Part shown: piece by piece, positions 43,754 to 52,800 of the stretch
How positions within the stretch are numbered: the stretch's first letter is position 1
Layout: each line of letters opens with the position of its first letter
NCBI RefSeq assembly: GCF_001553785.1
Contig: NZ_LOJP01000001.1
Location: 5,235,925 to 5,299,924 of the forward strand
Length of the DNA stretch: 64,000 nucleotides
Direction of reading: 5' to 3'
From: Actinoplanes sp. TFC3
GTDB lineage: Bacteria > Actinomycetota > Actinomycetes > Mycobacteriales > Micromonosporaceae
The notes under the pieces: model-generated
What the model saw: the letters and a program-made list of their open reading frames with translations, nothing else
Database searches by the model: none
What the model was told of the DNA's origin: nothing
Position numbers and translations under genes: made by a program

Positions 43754-44980
43754 ATGACGGTCAGCAAGCTCGGCAGTTCCGTGGCCGGCATTGCCACCCC
43801 GCTGATCGCCGTGCAGGTCCTGGACGCCAGCGCGTTCATGGTCAGCCTGCTCACCGCTGCGGCGTGGCTGCCGTGGCTGATCGTGGGGCTGCCTGCCGGG
43901 GCCTGGGTCGACCGGGTTGCCCGCAAGCCGGTGATGCTGATCAGTGACCTGGCCTCGGCCGCGGTGGTGATCAGCGTGCCGGTGGCGGCGTGGCTGGGCC
44001 TGCTCACCATCGGTCAGCTGCTGGTGGTTGCGATGCTGCTCGGCGCGGCGTCGGTGTTCTTCACTGTGGCGTGGACGGCCTACCTGCCAGCCATGTTCGA
44101 CAAGGATCGGCTGGTCACGGCGAATGCACTGTTGCAGGGCACCGAGTCGGCATCACAGGTGGCCGGGCCGGCGCTCGGCGGGGTGCTGGTCGCGGCGGTC
44201 AGCGCGGTGGCTGGGCTGGCGGTGGACGCGTTCAGCTTCCTGGTGTCGGCGTTTTTCCTGTCGCGCATCCGCCGGCCCGAACGCCGCCCCGAGGTGGTGC
44301 GCGGCCCGAGCATCCGCAGCGACATCACGACTGGGATCCACTGGCTGGTGCGCGACCGCTATCTGCGCAACCTCACCATCCATGGCGCCGCCGCCAACTT
44401 GATGCTGACCGGTATGAACGCGCTGCTCGTGGTCTTCTTGGTGCGCGAGGTCAAGCTCGGCACCACGGCTGTGGGCGTGCTACTGGCTGTCGCGGCGGTT
44501 GGTGGCGTGGGGGCTGCGGCGGCCGCTCCGGTGCTGGCCCGGCGGTTCGGCGCAGCTCGCACGATCGTGGGGTGCAAGGTGTTCGCCGGGGTTGCGTCGG
44601 TGCTCGTGCCGCTGACCGTGCCGGGGTTCGGGCTGGTCGTGTTCGTGCTGGGGCTGGGCGGCGTCGGGTTCGGCGTGGTCGCGGGCAACGTGCTCGCGGG
44701 CAGCTTCCGTCAGGCGTACTGCCCGTCCGCGCTACTGGGCCGGGTCGTGACGGGCATGCAGTTCGTCAACCTGGGCGCGATCCCGGTGGGGGCGGTGCTG
44801 GGCGGGGCGGCGGCGACGGCGTTCGGGGTCAGAACGGCAACAACCATCATGACCCTCGGGTACGCCCTCAGCGGCCTGATCATGCTGCTCGGACCGCTGC
44901 GGGGACGGCGTGACCTCCCCGAGGCGCCGCTCAGTCAGCCGCCCGTCGCGCGCGAGCTCGCCGTTTGCCCTCGTGCATAG
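43754..44980 (+). CDS. MFS family exporter
   Basis: About 408 residues with 12 predicted helices and MFS motifs WVDRVARKPVMLISDLAS (motif A) and AYLPAMFDKDRLVTANALLQ, typical of the enterobactin-exporter-like (DUF894/MFS_3) group. ATG 43754 is the first ordinary start, but homologues usually begin about 12 residues earlier. Here that stretch (RDGALRQLWAG) is in frame after a CTG at 43718 overlapping the ArsR stop (CTGA). A rare CTG start by coupling is possible. The 3' end overlaps the convergent LigD-like gene by 50 bp. Probable drug or siderophore efflux. Confidence 0.85.
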   Translation: MTVSKLGSSVAGIATPLIAVQVLDASAFMVSLLTAAAWLPWLIVGLPAGAWVDRVARKPVMLISDLASAAVVISVPVAAWLGLLTIGQLLVVAMLLGAASVFFTVAWTAYLPAMFDKDRLVTANALLQGTESASQVAGPALGGVLVAAVSAVAGLAVDAFSFLVSAFFLSRIRRPERRPEVVRGPSIRSDITTGIHWLVRDRYLRNLTIHGAAANLMLTGMNALLVVFLVREVKLGTTAVGVLLAVAAVGGVGAAAAAPVLARRFGAARTIVGCKVFAGVASVLVPLTVPGFGLVVFVLGLGGVGFGVVAGNVLAGSFRQAYCPSALLGRVVTGMQFVNLGAIPVGAVLGGAAATAFGVRTATTIMTLGYALSGLIMLLGPLRGRRDLPEAPLSQPPVARELAVCPRA

Positions 44981-45881
44981 CCGCGACCCGGGCCACCGGG
45001 ATGGTGTGGCCCTGCTCGACCAGGCCGGCATCGAGCGGCTGAGGAGCCGGCATGGCCGCGGCCCACGGGTCACCGTCGCCGAGCAGGCCGAGCGCTGAAC
45101 GTACCGTGAAATCGGCCGGAACCACGTCGTCCAGCCGGTCCCAGCCCACCGGGAAGGACACCGGCAGACCCGGCCGCACCCGCGGGCTGTAGGCCGCCAC
45201 CACGCTCGCGCCACCGGAGCGGGTGGCGTCCAGGAACACCTTGCCGTGCCGGTCCTCGCGGATGAACGCGGTGGTGGCGAGCTGCGGGTCCAGTTGCTCT
45301 GCCCGGGCCGCCACCGCCCGCGTCGCCGCTGCCACATCCCCGGTCTCGGCGGTGCCGTCCAGCGGTACGAAAATGTGCACGCCCTTGGAACCACTGGTCT
45401 TCACCGCACCGGCCAGGCCCGCGTCGGCCAGCGCCCGCCGGACAAGCTTGGCCGCGGCGACCACCAGGGTGAAGTCGCCTCCCTCGGGCGGGTCCAGGTC
45501 CATGATCAGGTGGGTCGGGCGTTCCCGGCCGGCAACCGTCATCAGCGTCGGGTGGTATTCGATGGCGCGCTGGTTACCGAACCACAGCAACGTTTTCCGG
45601 TCGTTGCACAGCGCGTAGCGGACTTCGCGGTGCGACGCCTCGGCCCAGACCTTCGTGCGCGGCACCCACTCCGGGGTGTACTTCGGCAGGTTTTTCTGCA
45701 TGAATTGGTCCTGGCCGCGCAGCACCCGCACCACGGAAAGCGGCCGGTCCCGCAACACCGGAATGATGCGATCGCGTACGGCGTCGAGGTAGTCGATGAG
45801 CTCGCGCTTGGTGACCCCGGCGTCCGGGAACAGCTCCTGGTCGAGGTTGGTGAGCGGCACTCCGTCGCGTTCTTCGCTCAC
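44931..45881 (-). CDS. LigD-type primase-polymerase domain protein (NHEJ)
   Basis: A 316-residue stand-alone AEP polymerase of the LigD type: PLTNLDQELFPDAGVTKREL, THLIMDLDPPEGGDF (catalytic DxD), KTSGSKGVHIFVPLDG (SxH motif) and the later Asp in KVFLDATRSGG. In many bacteria this domain is fused to an ATP-dependent ligase; here the gene contains only the polymerase. It would fill gaps at broken ends with ribonucleotides or deoxyribonucleotides, with Ku and a ligase encoded elsewhere. GTG 45881 overlaps the membrane-protein stop (GTGA). Confidence 0.87.
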   Translation of the reverse strand: MSEERDGVPLTNLDQELFPDAGVTKRELIDYLDAVRDRIIPVLRDRPLSVVRVLRGQDQFMQKNLPKYTPEWVPRTKVWAEASHREVRYALCNDRKTLLWFGNQRAIEYHPTLMTVAGRERPTHLIMDLDPPEGGDFTLVVAAAKLVRRALADAGLAGAVKTSGSKGVHIFVPLDGTAETGDVAAATRAVAARAEQLDPQLATTAFIREDRHGKVFLDATRSGGASVVAAYSPRVRPGLPVSFPVGWDRLDDVVPADFTVRSALGLLGDGDPWAAAMPAPQPLDAGLVEQGHTIPVARVAAMHEGKRRARARRAAD

Positions 45882-46219
45882 GAGCGCACCACGCTCACCG
45901 AGGCGACCAGCATGGCCAGGGTGAGCACGACGTAACACCCGCCGGTGAAGTAGAGGCCGCTGCGGGTGGCCAGGGTCGCGGCGGTGAACGGCAGCACGAC
46001 CGCGAGCAGCGCGGCCAGCATGATCACGCCATCCTCGCGCTGGGCGCCGAGCACGCCCCAGCCGAGCAGGAACGGCACCGACACCAGCCAGGCCAGGGTG
46101 ACGACCGCGACGTGCAGGGCGGCCTGGGTCCGGCGCTCGGCGGCGATCCGGTCGGCGCGGACCTCGGCGGCCGTGCGGTGCACCACGGCCGGGACCGGCT
46201 GCTCAATCTCCAGCGTCAC
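45878..46219 (-). CDS. Small membrane protein with three helices
   Basis: About 113 residues: a polar N-terminus (EIEQPVPAVVHRTAAEVRAD) with a likely coiled segment, then three hydrophobic helices (AALHVAVVTLAWLVSVPFLL; VIMLAALLAVVLPFTAATLA; GCYVVLTLAMLVASVSVV). No family is recognised. GTG 46219 is preferred over 46264 because AAGGA precedes it by 7 nt and it does not overlap the LacI gene. It is coupled to the LigD-type gene downstream by GTGA; a functional link is unproven. Confidence 0.65.
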   Translation of the reverse strand: MTLEIEQPVPAVVHRTAAEVRADRIAAERRTQAALHVAVVTLAWLVSVPFLLGWGVLGAQREDGVIMLAALLAVVLPFTAATLATRSGLYFTGGCYVVLTLAMLVASVSVVRS

Positions 46220-46229
46220 GACTGAATCC

Positions 46230-47303
46230 TTACCCAGGTGCGCGCTCTCCGCTGCCGCGGGCAATCAATGTGGTGGAAATCGTTACGGTACGAGCCGGGC
46301 CCCGGAACCCGCTGATCCGCTCGTGGGCCAGCCGCGCAGCCTCCCGGCCCATGGCCACCGGGTCATGCGCCACCACCGTTGTCCCGATGACATCGGCCAG
46401 GTCGAAGTCGTCGAAACCGATGAGCGCGGGCGGGTTCTGCTGACCGTGCAGCACCCGCAGTGCCCCCGTGGTGAGCCGGTTGTTGGTGGTGAACAATGCC
46501 GTCGGACGCGGCTCCAGCGCCATCAGCTCGCGGACGGTCTCCTCGGCCCGGTGCACGTCGTGCACATCGGTGCGCAGGTAAGGCTTCCACTGCGCGTTGC
46601 CGGCTGCCTCCATCGCGTGCACGAACCCTTCGATGCGTCCGCGCTGGGGAACCTTGGTGGCCAGGTCGGCTACCAACGCGATGCGCCGGTGGCCCTTGGA
46701 CAGCAGATGCTCGCCGGCCGCCCGGGCGCCCCCGGCGTTGTCTATCAGCACCGCGTCCGCGGCCAGCCCGTCCGGCGGCCGGTCCAGGAACACGAACGGC
46801 ACCCCGCGGTTGCCCTCGATCGCCAGGTAGTCGTGGTGCTCGCCGCTGGGCACGATGAGCAGGGCGCGTACCCGCCGCTGCAGGAACGCGTCCACCAGCG
46901 CCTGCTCCTGCTCGGCGTCCTCGTCGTTGTTGGCCGTGACGAGTTGCAGGCCGTGCTGGCGCAGCTCCCGCTCGATGCCGCTGGCCACCGCAGAGTAGAA
47001 CGGGTTCGTCAGGTCCCCGCTGATCAACCCGACCAGCGCGGAGGTGGCACCGCGGCGCAGCTCCCGGGCGATGCCGTTGATCCGGTAGCCCAGCTTGTCG
47101 GCGGCCTCGCGCACCCGCCGGCCGGTGGCCTCGGCGACGTTCGGCTCGTCGTTGAGCGCCCGGGAGGCGGTTTTGAGGCTGACCCCGGCGAGCGCGGCAA
47201 CCTGGGTGAGGGTGGGCCGGCGCCCGGCCGCGTCGTCGTGGAAGGTGTCCAGGACACTCTCGAAGATCTCGGCGGGCCGTTCCATGGGCCGGGATGCGGA
47301 CAT
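46230..47303 (-). CDS. LacI family transcriptional regulator
   Basis: A 357-residue repressor. HTH and hinge: PTLTQVAALAGVSLKTASRA, NVAEATGRRVREAADKLGY, GIARELRRG. Periplasmic-binding-like effector domain: LVGLISGDLTNPFYSAVASG, VPFVFLDRPPDGL, HRRIALVADLATKV, IGFDDFDLADVI. An N-terminal extension of about 30 residues precedes the HTH. ATG 47303 follows GGAGAA. A TGACATCGATGTC palindrome lies 38 bp upstream and a matching site lies before the GH92 gene at 49836. It is therefore the likely local regulator of alpha-mannosidase-type genes, released by a mannose-containing sugar. Confidence 0.9.
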   Translation of the reverse strand: MSASRPMERPAEIFESVLDTFHDDAAGRRPTLTQVAALAGVSLKTASRALNDEPNVAEATGRRVREAADKLGYRINGIARELRRGATSALVGLISGDLTNPFYSAVASGIERELRQHGLQLVTANNDEDAEQEQALVDAFLQRRVRALLIVPSGEHHDYLAIEGNRGVPFVFLDRPPDGLAADAVLIDNAGGARAAGEHLLSKGHRRIALVADLATKVPQRGRIEGFVHAMEAAGNAQWKPYLRTDVHDVHRAEETVRELMALEPRPTALFTTNNRLTTGALRVLHGQQNPPALIGFDDFDLADVIGTTVVAHDPVAMGREAARLAHERISGFRGPARTVTISTTLIARGSGERAPG

Positions 47304-47340
47304 GCTTCTCCGGATTCTGCGGCGATGCGGTACAGCAGTA

Positions 47341-47354
47341 TGACATCGATGTCT
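47341..47354. promoter_or_regulatory. LacI operator (autoregulatory)
   Basis: TGACATCGATGTCT contains the perfect palindrome GACATCGATGTC with central CG. It lies 38 bp upstream of lacI in the 303-bp divergent gap with the deacetylase-like gene (47607), so it could act on both. The rest of the gap shows no gene. An almost identical site precedes the first GH92 gene. Confidence 0.75.
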
Positions 47355-47606
47355 GCGACCGTTCACCCACCGGCGCCCGAATCCCTCCAATCGGCGTATT
47401 CAGCATCTTCCGCCACGGGCCACCGCCGCTGCGGGTGCCGCACGGCCCAGCCGCGCTGCTTGCGGTCCGGCGGCCTTACCAAAAGCGCATTGCGAGGTGG
47501 CACGGATTGGGGAGTAAAGGGTGGCGCGGGCCTGCTTAGCATCGACGGCGCTATTGCGTGCCGGTAGGCCGTTCCCCGAACAGCGGAAAATGCGGGTAAT
47601 TGCGAC

Positions 47607-48818
47607 ATGGTCACCAGAAGAACAGCTTTGACGGCCGCAGCAAGCGCCGTTGCCGGCACCTTGGCCGGGTGCTCGTCCGATCCCGAAGTCAAGCCGGCCT
47701 TTGTCACGCCGTCGGCACCACCGGCTACGTCGAAGACAGTCAAGCCTGCGAGCAGCAGCTCACCCACAGTGATCGGCAACGGCAGCACCAGCTACACCGG
47801 ACCGCAGCCGCATCAGCCTGTCACCGAGCGGCTCAAGCCGGGCGAAACCCCGCCGCAATTCGTGGTTTTCTCCTGGGACGGCGCGGGCACCGCAAAATTG
47901 TTCGAGCGGTTCCGCAAACTGTCAGGGGAACTGCATGGTTCGATGACTTTCTTCCTTACCGGCATCTACACGCTGCCGCGCTCGAAAAGAAAGCTCTATC
48001 ACCCGCCGCGCCACCCGGTCGGCGCGTCGGCGATCGGTTACCTGTCGGACAAGGCCGTGCACGGGTGCATCGGTCAGCTCGGGCCGGCCTGGCTCGAAGG
48101 CCACGAGATCGGCACGCACTTCAACGGCCACTTCTGCGGCGCCGGCGGGGTGCAGGACTGGTCCCCGGCAGACTGGGACAGCGAGATCGACCAGGCCCTC
48201 GGGTTCGTGGCGAAGTGGCGTACCAACACCGGGTTCGACGATCTGCCGACGTTGCCGTTCGACTACAAGCGCGAGCTGGTGGGCGGGCGCACGCCATGCC
48301 TGCAGGGGCGCAAGAACCTGCTCAAGTCCGAGCACCTGAAGACGTGGAAGTACGACAGCTCGGGCACCGGCACCCAGGTGTGGCCCACGCGGACCAAGGG
48401 CGGGCTGTGGAACCTGCCGATGCAGGGCATCCCGTTCCCCGGCCACAGCTTCGAGGTCATCTCGATGGACTACAACATGATGTTCAACCAGTCCGGCACC
48501 CCCAGCGGCGACCCGTCGATGCACCCGACCTGGAAGCGCCAGGCCCGCGAGGCCTACCTGGCCGGGTTCCGCCGGGCGTACGAGGGCAACCGCGCTCCCC
48601 TGATCATCGGCAACCACTTCGAGAACTGGAACCGCGGCATCTACATGGACGCCGTCGAGGAGGCCGCCCGCGAGATGGCGCAGCACTCCGACGTACGGCT
48701 GGTGTCCTTCAAGCAGTTGGTCGCCTGGCTGGAAGCCCAGGACCCCAAGGTGCTCGGAAAGCTGCACGCCCTGCCGGTCGGTCAGAAGCCAGCGGGCGGG
48801 TGGAAGTCGTTCTCCTGA
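47607..48818 (+). CDS. Polysaccharide deacetylase-like lipoprotein
   Basis: A 403-residue exported protein. The N-terminus MVTRRTALTAAASAVAGTL ends in a lipobox LAGC, with a twin-arginine-like pair, so Tat or Sec lipoprotein export is possible. After a Ser/Pro linker the domain begins PPQFVVFSWDGAG, resembling the NodB-fold TFDDG motif 1, and continues with GHEIGTHFNGHFCG, resembling the metal-binding H-x3-H motif 2. The second Asp of motif 1 is absent, so activity is uncertain. It is probably a surface carbohydrate-modifying enzyme, next to LacI and GH92 genes. Confidence 0.72.
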   Translation: MVTRRTALTAAASAVAGTLAGCSSDPEVKPAFVTPSAPPATSKTVKPASSSSPTVIGNGSTSYTGPQPHQPVTERLKPGETPPQFVVFSWDGAGTAKLFERFRKLSGELHGSMTFFLTGIYTLPRSKRKLYHPPRHPVGASAIGYLSDKAVHGCIGQLGPAWLEGHEIGTHFNGHFCGAGGVQDWSPADWDSEIDQALGFVAKWRTNTGFDDLPTLPFDYKRELVGGRTPCLQGRKNLLKSEHLKTWKYDSSGTGTQVWPTRTKGGLWNLPMQGIPFPGHSFEVISMDYNMMFNQSGTPSGDPSMHPTWKRQAREAYLAGFRRAYEGNRAPLIIGNHFENWNRGIYMDAVEEAAREMAQHSDVRLVSFKQLVAWLEAQDPKVLGKLHALPVGQKPAGGWKSFS

Positions 48819-48835
48819 ACCGGCAGAGTGGGGGC

Positions 48836-49696
48836 ATGGTTCTGCGATGGAGTGTGATCGGCGCACCGAGCAGCGCGGGGGCTCACACGCCGGGCGTGGA
48901 GCAGGCGCCGGCTGCCCTGCGGGCGGCGGGCCTGTTCGCCGCGTTCGAGGATCGCGGGATCTCGGCCCAGGACCTCGGTGACGTCTCCGGGTTCCGCTGG
49001 CGGCCCGACCCGCACCGCCCGACCGCCCAGAACGCCGGCGCGGTGGCCCGGGTGGCCCTCGAAGTCGCCAAGGCGGTGGCCACGGCACCCGGCACGCCGC
49101 TGGTGCTGGGCGGCGACTGCACGGTGACGCTGGGCCTGGTTGCCGGTTCCGGGCGCCGGCCCGCTCTGGTCTACATCGACGGCGGCCCCGACCTGTACAC
49201 CCCGGAGACCCGCCCGCACGGCAACCTCGACGCCATGGGGCTGTCCCACCTGCTCGGGCTGCCGGGCTGCGATCCGCTGGTCGCCTCCATCGCCTCGCTC
49301 AGCCCGCGGCAGGTGGTGCTCTACGGCGACGACCTGCCGCCGGAGGACCACGAACACAGGCTCGCCACCCGGCTGCGTCTCACCCACATCCAGGCCGAGG
49401 AGATCAGCACCGGACCGGCGAAGGCCGCCGCCCGTGCCCGCTTCGCCGCGGAGGACGCCGCCGAGCAGTTCGTCGTCCACTTCGACGTGGACGTGCTGCG
49501 CTTCATCGAGGCACCGTTCGCCGACGTGCCCGAGCCGCAGGGGCTCAGCCTCGCCGAGGTGACCGGGACGCTCGCGGTGCTCACGGCCAGCCCGCAGTTC
49601 GCCGGGCTGAGCGTCACCGAGGTCAACCCCGCGCACGTACCGGAGGAGCTCGGCCTGCGCCCGCTCATCGACGCGCTGGCCGCCGGGCTCGGCTGA
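48836..49696 (+). CDS. Arginase-fold protein lacking two metal-ligand His
   Basis: A 286-residue member of the ureohydrolase fold: VIGAPSSAGAHTPGVEQAPA (N-terminal family motif), PLVLGGDCTVTLG, YIDGGPDLYTPETRPHGNLDAM, HFDVDVL and SVTEVNPAHVPE. Classical enzymes use His in GGDH and D-A-H-x-D. Here those are Cys95 and Gly117, while Asp115, Asp119, Asp217 and Asp219 remain. A full binuclear Mn site is therefore unlikely. It may be a non-hydrolytic paralogue or use another metal geometry. It starts 17 bp after the deacetylase-like gene, likely cotranscribed. Confidence 0.8.
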   Translation: MVLRWSVIGAPSSAGAHTPGVEQAPAALRAAGLFAAFEDRGISAQDLGDVSGFRWRPDPHRPTAQNAGAVARVALEVAKAVATAPGTPLVLGGDCTVTLGLVAGSGRRPALVYIDGGPDLYTPETRPHGNLDAMGLSHLLGLPGCDPLVASIASLSPRQVVLYGDDLPPEDHEHRLATRLRLTHIQAEEISTGPAKAAARARFAAEDAAEQFVVHFDVDVLRFIEAPFADVPEPQGLSLAEVTGTLAVLTASPQFAGLSVTEVNPAHVPEELGLRPLIDALAAGLG

Positions 49697-49707
49697 CCCG
49701 GTCGAAT

Positions 49708-49721
49708 TGACATCGATGTCA
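49708..49721. promoter_or_regulatory. LacI operator upstream of GH92 gene
   Basis: TGACATCGATGTCA is a perfect 14-bp palindrome, 115 bp before the GH92 start. A -35-like TTGACA (49707-49712) is embedded in it. It differs from the site before lacI (47341) only at the last base, supporting regulation by that LacI protein. Confidence 0.75.
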
Positions 49722-49835
49722 GAGAGGTCTTGCTTATCGATGCACCTAGAGATAACGATGTGTCGCGGATGTTTCCGCTTCGCTACCGCGTGAGCGGAGG
49801 CGTCCGGCCCGCCCATCCCGCGACAAGGAGACGGC

Positions 49836-52800
49836 ATGCATCGACCTCGATGGAGTGTCGCTGTTGTATCCGTAAGTATGGTGGCCGCCGCTGCGGCTGC
49901 CACCCCCGGCGGTGCGGCCCAGGCCGCCGCCGCCACCTCGTTCTCGTCCTCCTTCGAGGCCGGTGATCCCCAGCCGACCTGGACCGATACCGTCGACGGC
50001 GAGCGCAGCAGCGGGGTTGACGGCACCGTCAACGCCGGCATGCCGGGCAGCCTGCGCGCTCACGTCACCGCCATCGCGGCAAACGCCCAGCCCAACAGCA
50101 ACGAGGGCGTCACCAACCTCAACGATGGCAACCCCGAGACCAAGTGGCTCGTGGACACCCCGGCCAGCTGGGCGCAGTACACGCTGGACGCCCCGGCCAA
50201 GGCGGTCAAGTACGCGCTGACCTCTGCCAACGACGCCCCCGAACGGGACCCGCGGGACTGGACGCTGGAAGGCTCGACCGACGGTACGACGTGGACCACT
50301 GTCGACACCCAGACCGGGCAGAGCTTCACCGAGCGGTTCCAGACCAAGACCTACACGGTCGCCAACCCGGGTGACTACACGTACTACCGGCTGAGCATCA
50401 CCGGGCACCCGTCGGGCAACCTGACCCAGCTGGCCGACCTGGAACTGGCCGACGCCAGCACCAGCACGCCGACCACCGGGCCGATGCAGAGCCGGATCGG
50501 CAACGGCCCGGCCAGCTCCCCGACCGCCAAGGCGAACGTCGGGTACACCGGGCTCAAGGCGCTGCAGCTAGCCGGGCACCAGACGGCGGAGGGGCGCGGG
50601 TACTCCTACAACAAGGTCTTCGACGTTGAGGTTGCGGTCACCAACGACACCGAGCTGTCGTACCTGGTGCTGCCCGAGTTCAACCGCAAGGACCTGAGCA
50701 ACCCGGCGACGTACACCTCGGTGGATCTCGCCTTCACCGACGGCACCTACCTCTCGCAGCTGGGCGCGCTGGACCAGAACGGCATCGAGGTCAGCCCGAC
50801 CGCTCAGGGTGCCTCCAAGACGCTGTACACCCAGCAGTGGAACAAGCGGACCAGCCGCATCGGCTCGGTGGCCGCGGGCAAGACCATCGACCGCATCCTG
50901 GTCGGCTACGACAAGCCCAGCGGTCCGACCGACTTCAAGATCTGGTACGACGACATCGCGCTCAAGCAGGTCGCGCCGGCCAAGCCCAAGAGCCACCTCT
51001 CGGAGTACGCCGAGACGCGCCGCGGCACCCAGTCGTCGGGCGACTTCTCGCGGGGCAACAACTTCCCGGCCACCGCGGTGCCGCACGGCTTCAACTTCTG
51101 GACCCCGGTGACCAACGCCGGATCCACCTCCTGGCTGTACGAGTACCACCGCCAGAACAACGCCGCGAACCGCCCGACTCTGCAGGCCTTCGCCGCCAGC
51201 CACGAGCCCAGCCCGTGGATGGGTGACCGGCAGACGTTCCAGATCATGCCCTCGGACGCGGCCGGCACGCCGGATGCGAACCGGGCCAACCGCCAGCTCG
51301 CGTACGGCCACGAGAACGAGGTCGCCAAGCCGTACTACTACGGGGTGACCTTCGACAGCGGACTCAAGACCGAGTTCGCGCCGACCGATCACGGTGCGCT
51401 GTTCCAGTTCACCTTCACCGGCAACGGCGGCAACCTGATCTTCGACAACGTGAACAACAACGCGGGCCTGACCATCGACGCCGCGAACAACGCGGTCAGC
51501 GGCTGGTCCGATGTCGCCAGTGGCCTGTCCAACGGCGCCACCCGCATGTTCATGTACGCCACCCTGGACACCCCGGTCACCGCGAGCGGCATGCTGGCCA
51601 CCGGCAACCGTCCGTCCACCGGCTACGTCAAGGTCGGCGCCAAGAACGTCAGCATGCGCATCGCCACCTCGCTGCTCAGCGTCGAGCAGGCCAAGCGCAA
51701 CCTCGAACTCGAACTCGGCGCCGGCAGCACGCTGGCCTCGGTGCGCGACCAGGCGCAGCAGGCCTGGGACGCCAAGATGCACACCGTCGAGGTCGAGGGC
51801 GCCTCCGAGGACCAGCTCACCACGCTGTACTCGAACCTGTACCGGCTGTTCCTCTACCCGAACTCGGCGTTCGAGAACACCGGCACCGCCGCGGCCCCGG
51901 TGTACAAGCACGCCGTGCAGTCCTCGGTGACCGCCCCGGCCAGCACGCCCACGCAGACGGGCGCGCAGGTCAAGGACGGCAAGGTGTACGTCAACAACGG
52001 CTTCTGGGACACGTACCGCACCACGTGGCCGGCGTACTCGCTGCTCACCCCGAAGGACGCCGGCGAGATGGTCAACGGCTTCCTGCAGCAGTACAAGGAC
52101 GGCGGCTGGGTGTCGCGCTGGTCCTCCCCCGGCTACGCGAACCTGATGGTCGGCACCAGCTCGGATGTCGCCTTCGCGGACGCGTACCTCAAGGGCGTAC
52201 CGGATATCGATCTTGAAGCCATGTACCAGGCGGCCATCAAGAACGCGACGGTGACCCCGCCGAACCAGAACGTCGGCCGCAAGGCCCTCGACACGTCCAT
52301 CTTCAAGGGCTACACGCCCAGCGACGCGACCGGTGAGGCCATGTCGTGGGCGATGGACGGCTACATCAACGACTTCGGCATCGCCAACATGGCAGCGGAG
52401 CTGGCCAAGAAGGGCGGCCCGAAGGCGGCGGAGTACAAAGAACAGTCGGAGTACTTCCGCAACCGCGCGCTGAACTACGTCAACATGTTCGACCCCTCGG
52501 TGGACTTCTTCCAGGGCAAGGACCGGGCGGGCAACTGGCGCAACTCGCCGTCGTCGTACGACCCGCGGGTCTGGGGCTACGACTACACCGAGACCAACGG
52601 CTGGAACATGGCGTTCCACGTGCCGCAGGACGGTCAGGGCCTGGCCAACCTGTACGGCGGCAAGGACGAGCTGGCCAAGAAGCTTGACGACTTCTTCGCC
52701 ACCCCGGAGACGGCCGGTTTCCCGGGCTCGTACGGCGGCACGATCCACGAGATGATCGAGGCGCGCGACGTACGGATGGGTCAGTGGGGCTTCAGCAACC

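Noticed and set aside
47607-48818. Confident assignment as an active polysaccharide deacetylase
   Set aside because: The NodB motif 1 lacks the second Asp (SWDGAG), so only a fold-level call is made.
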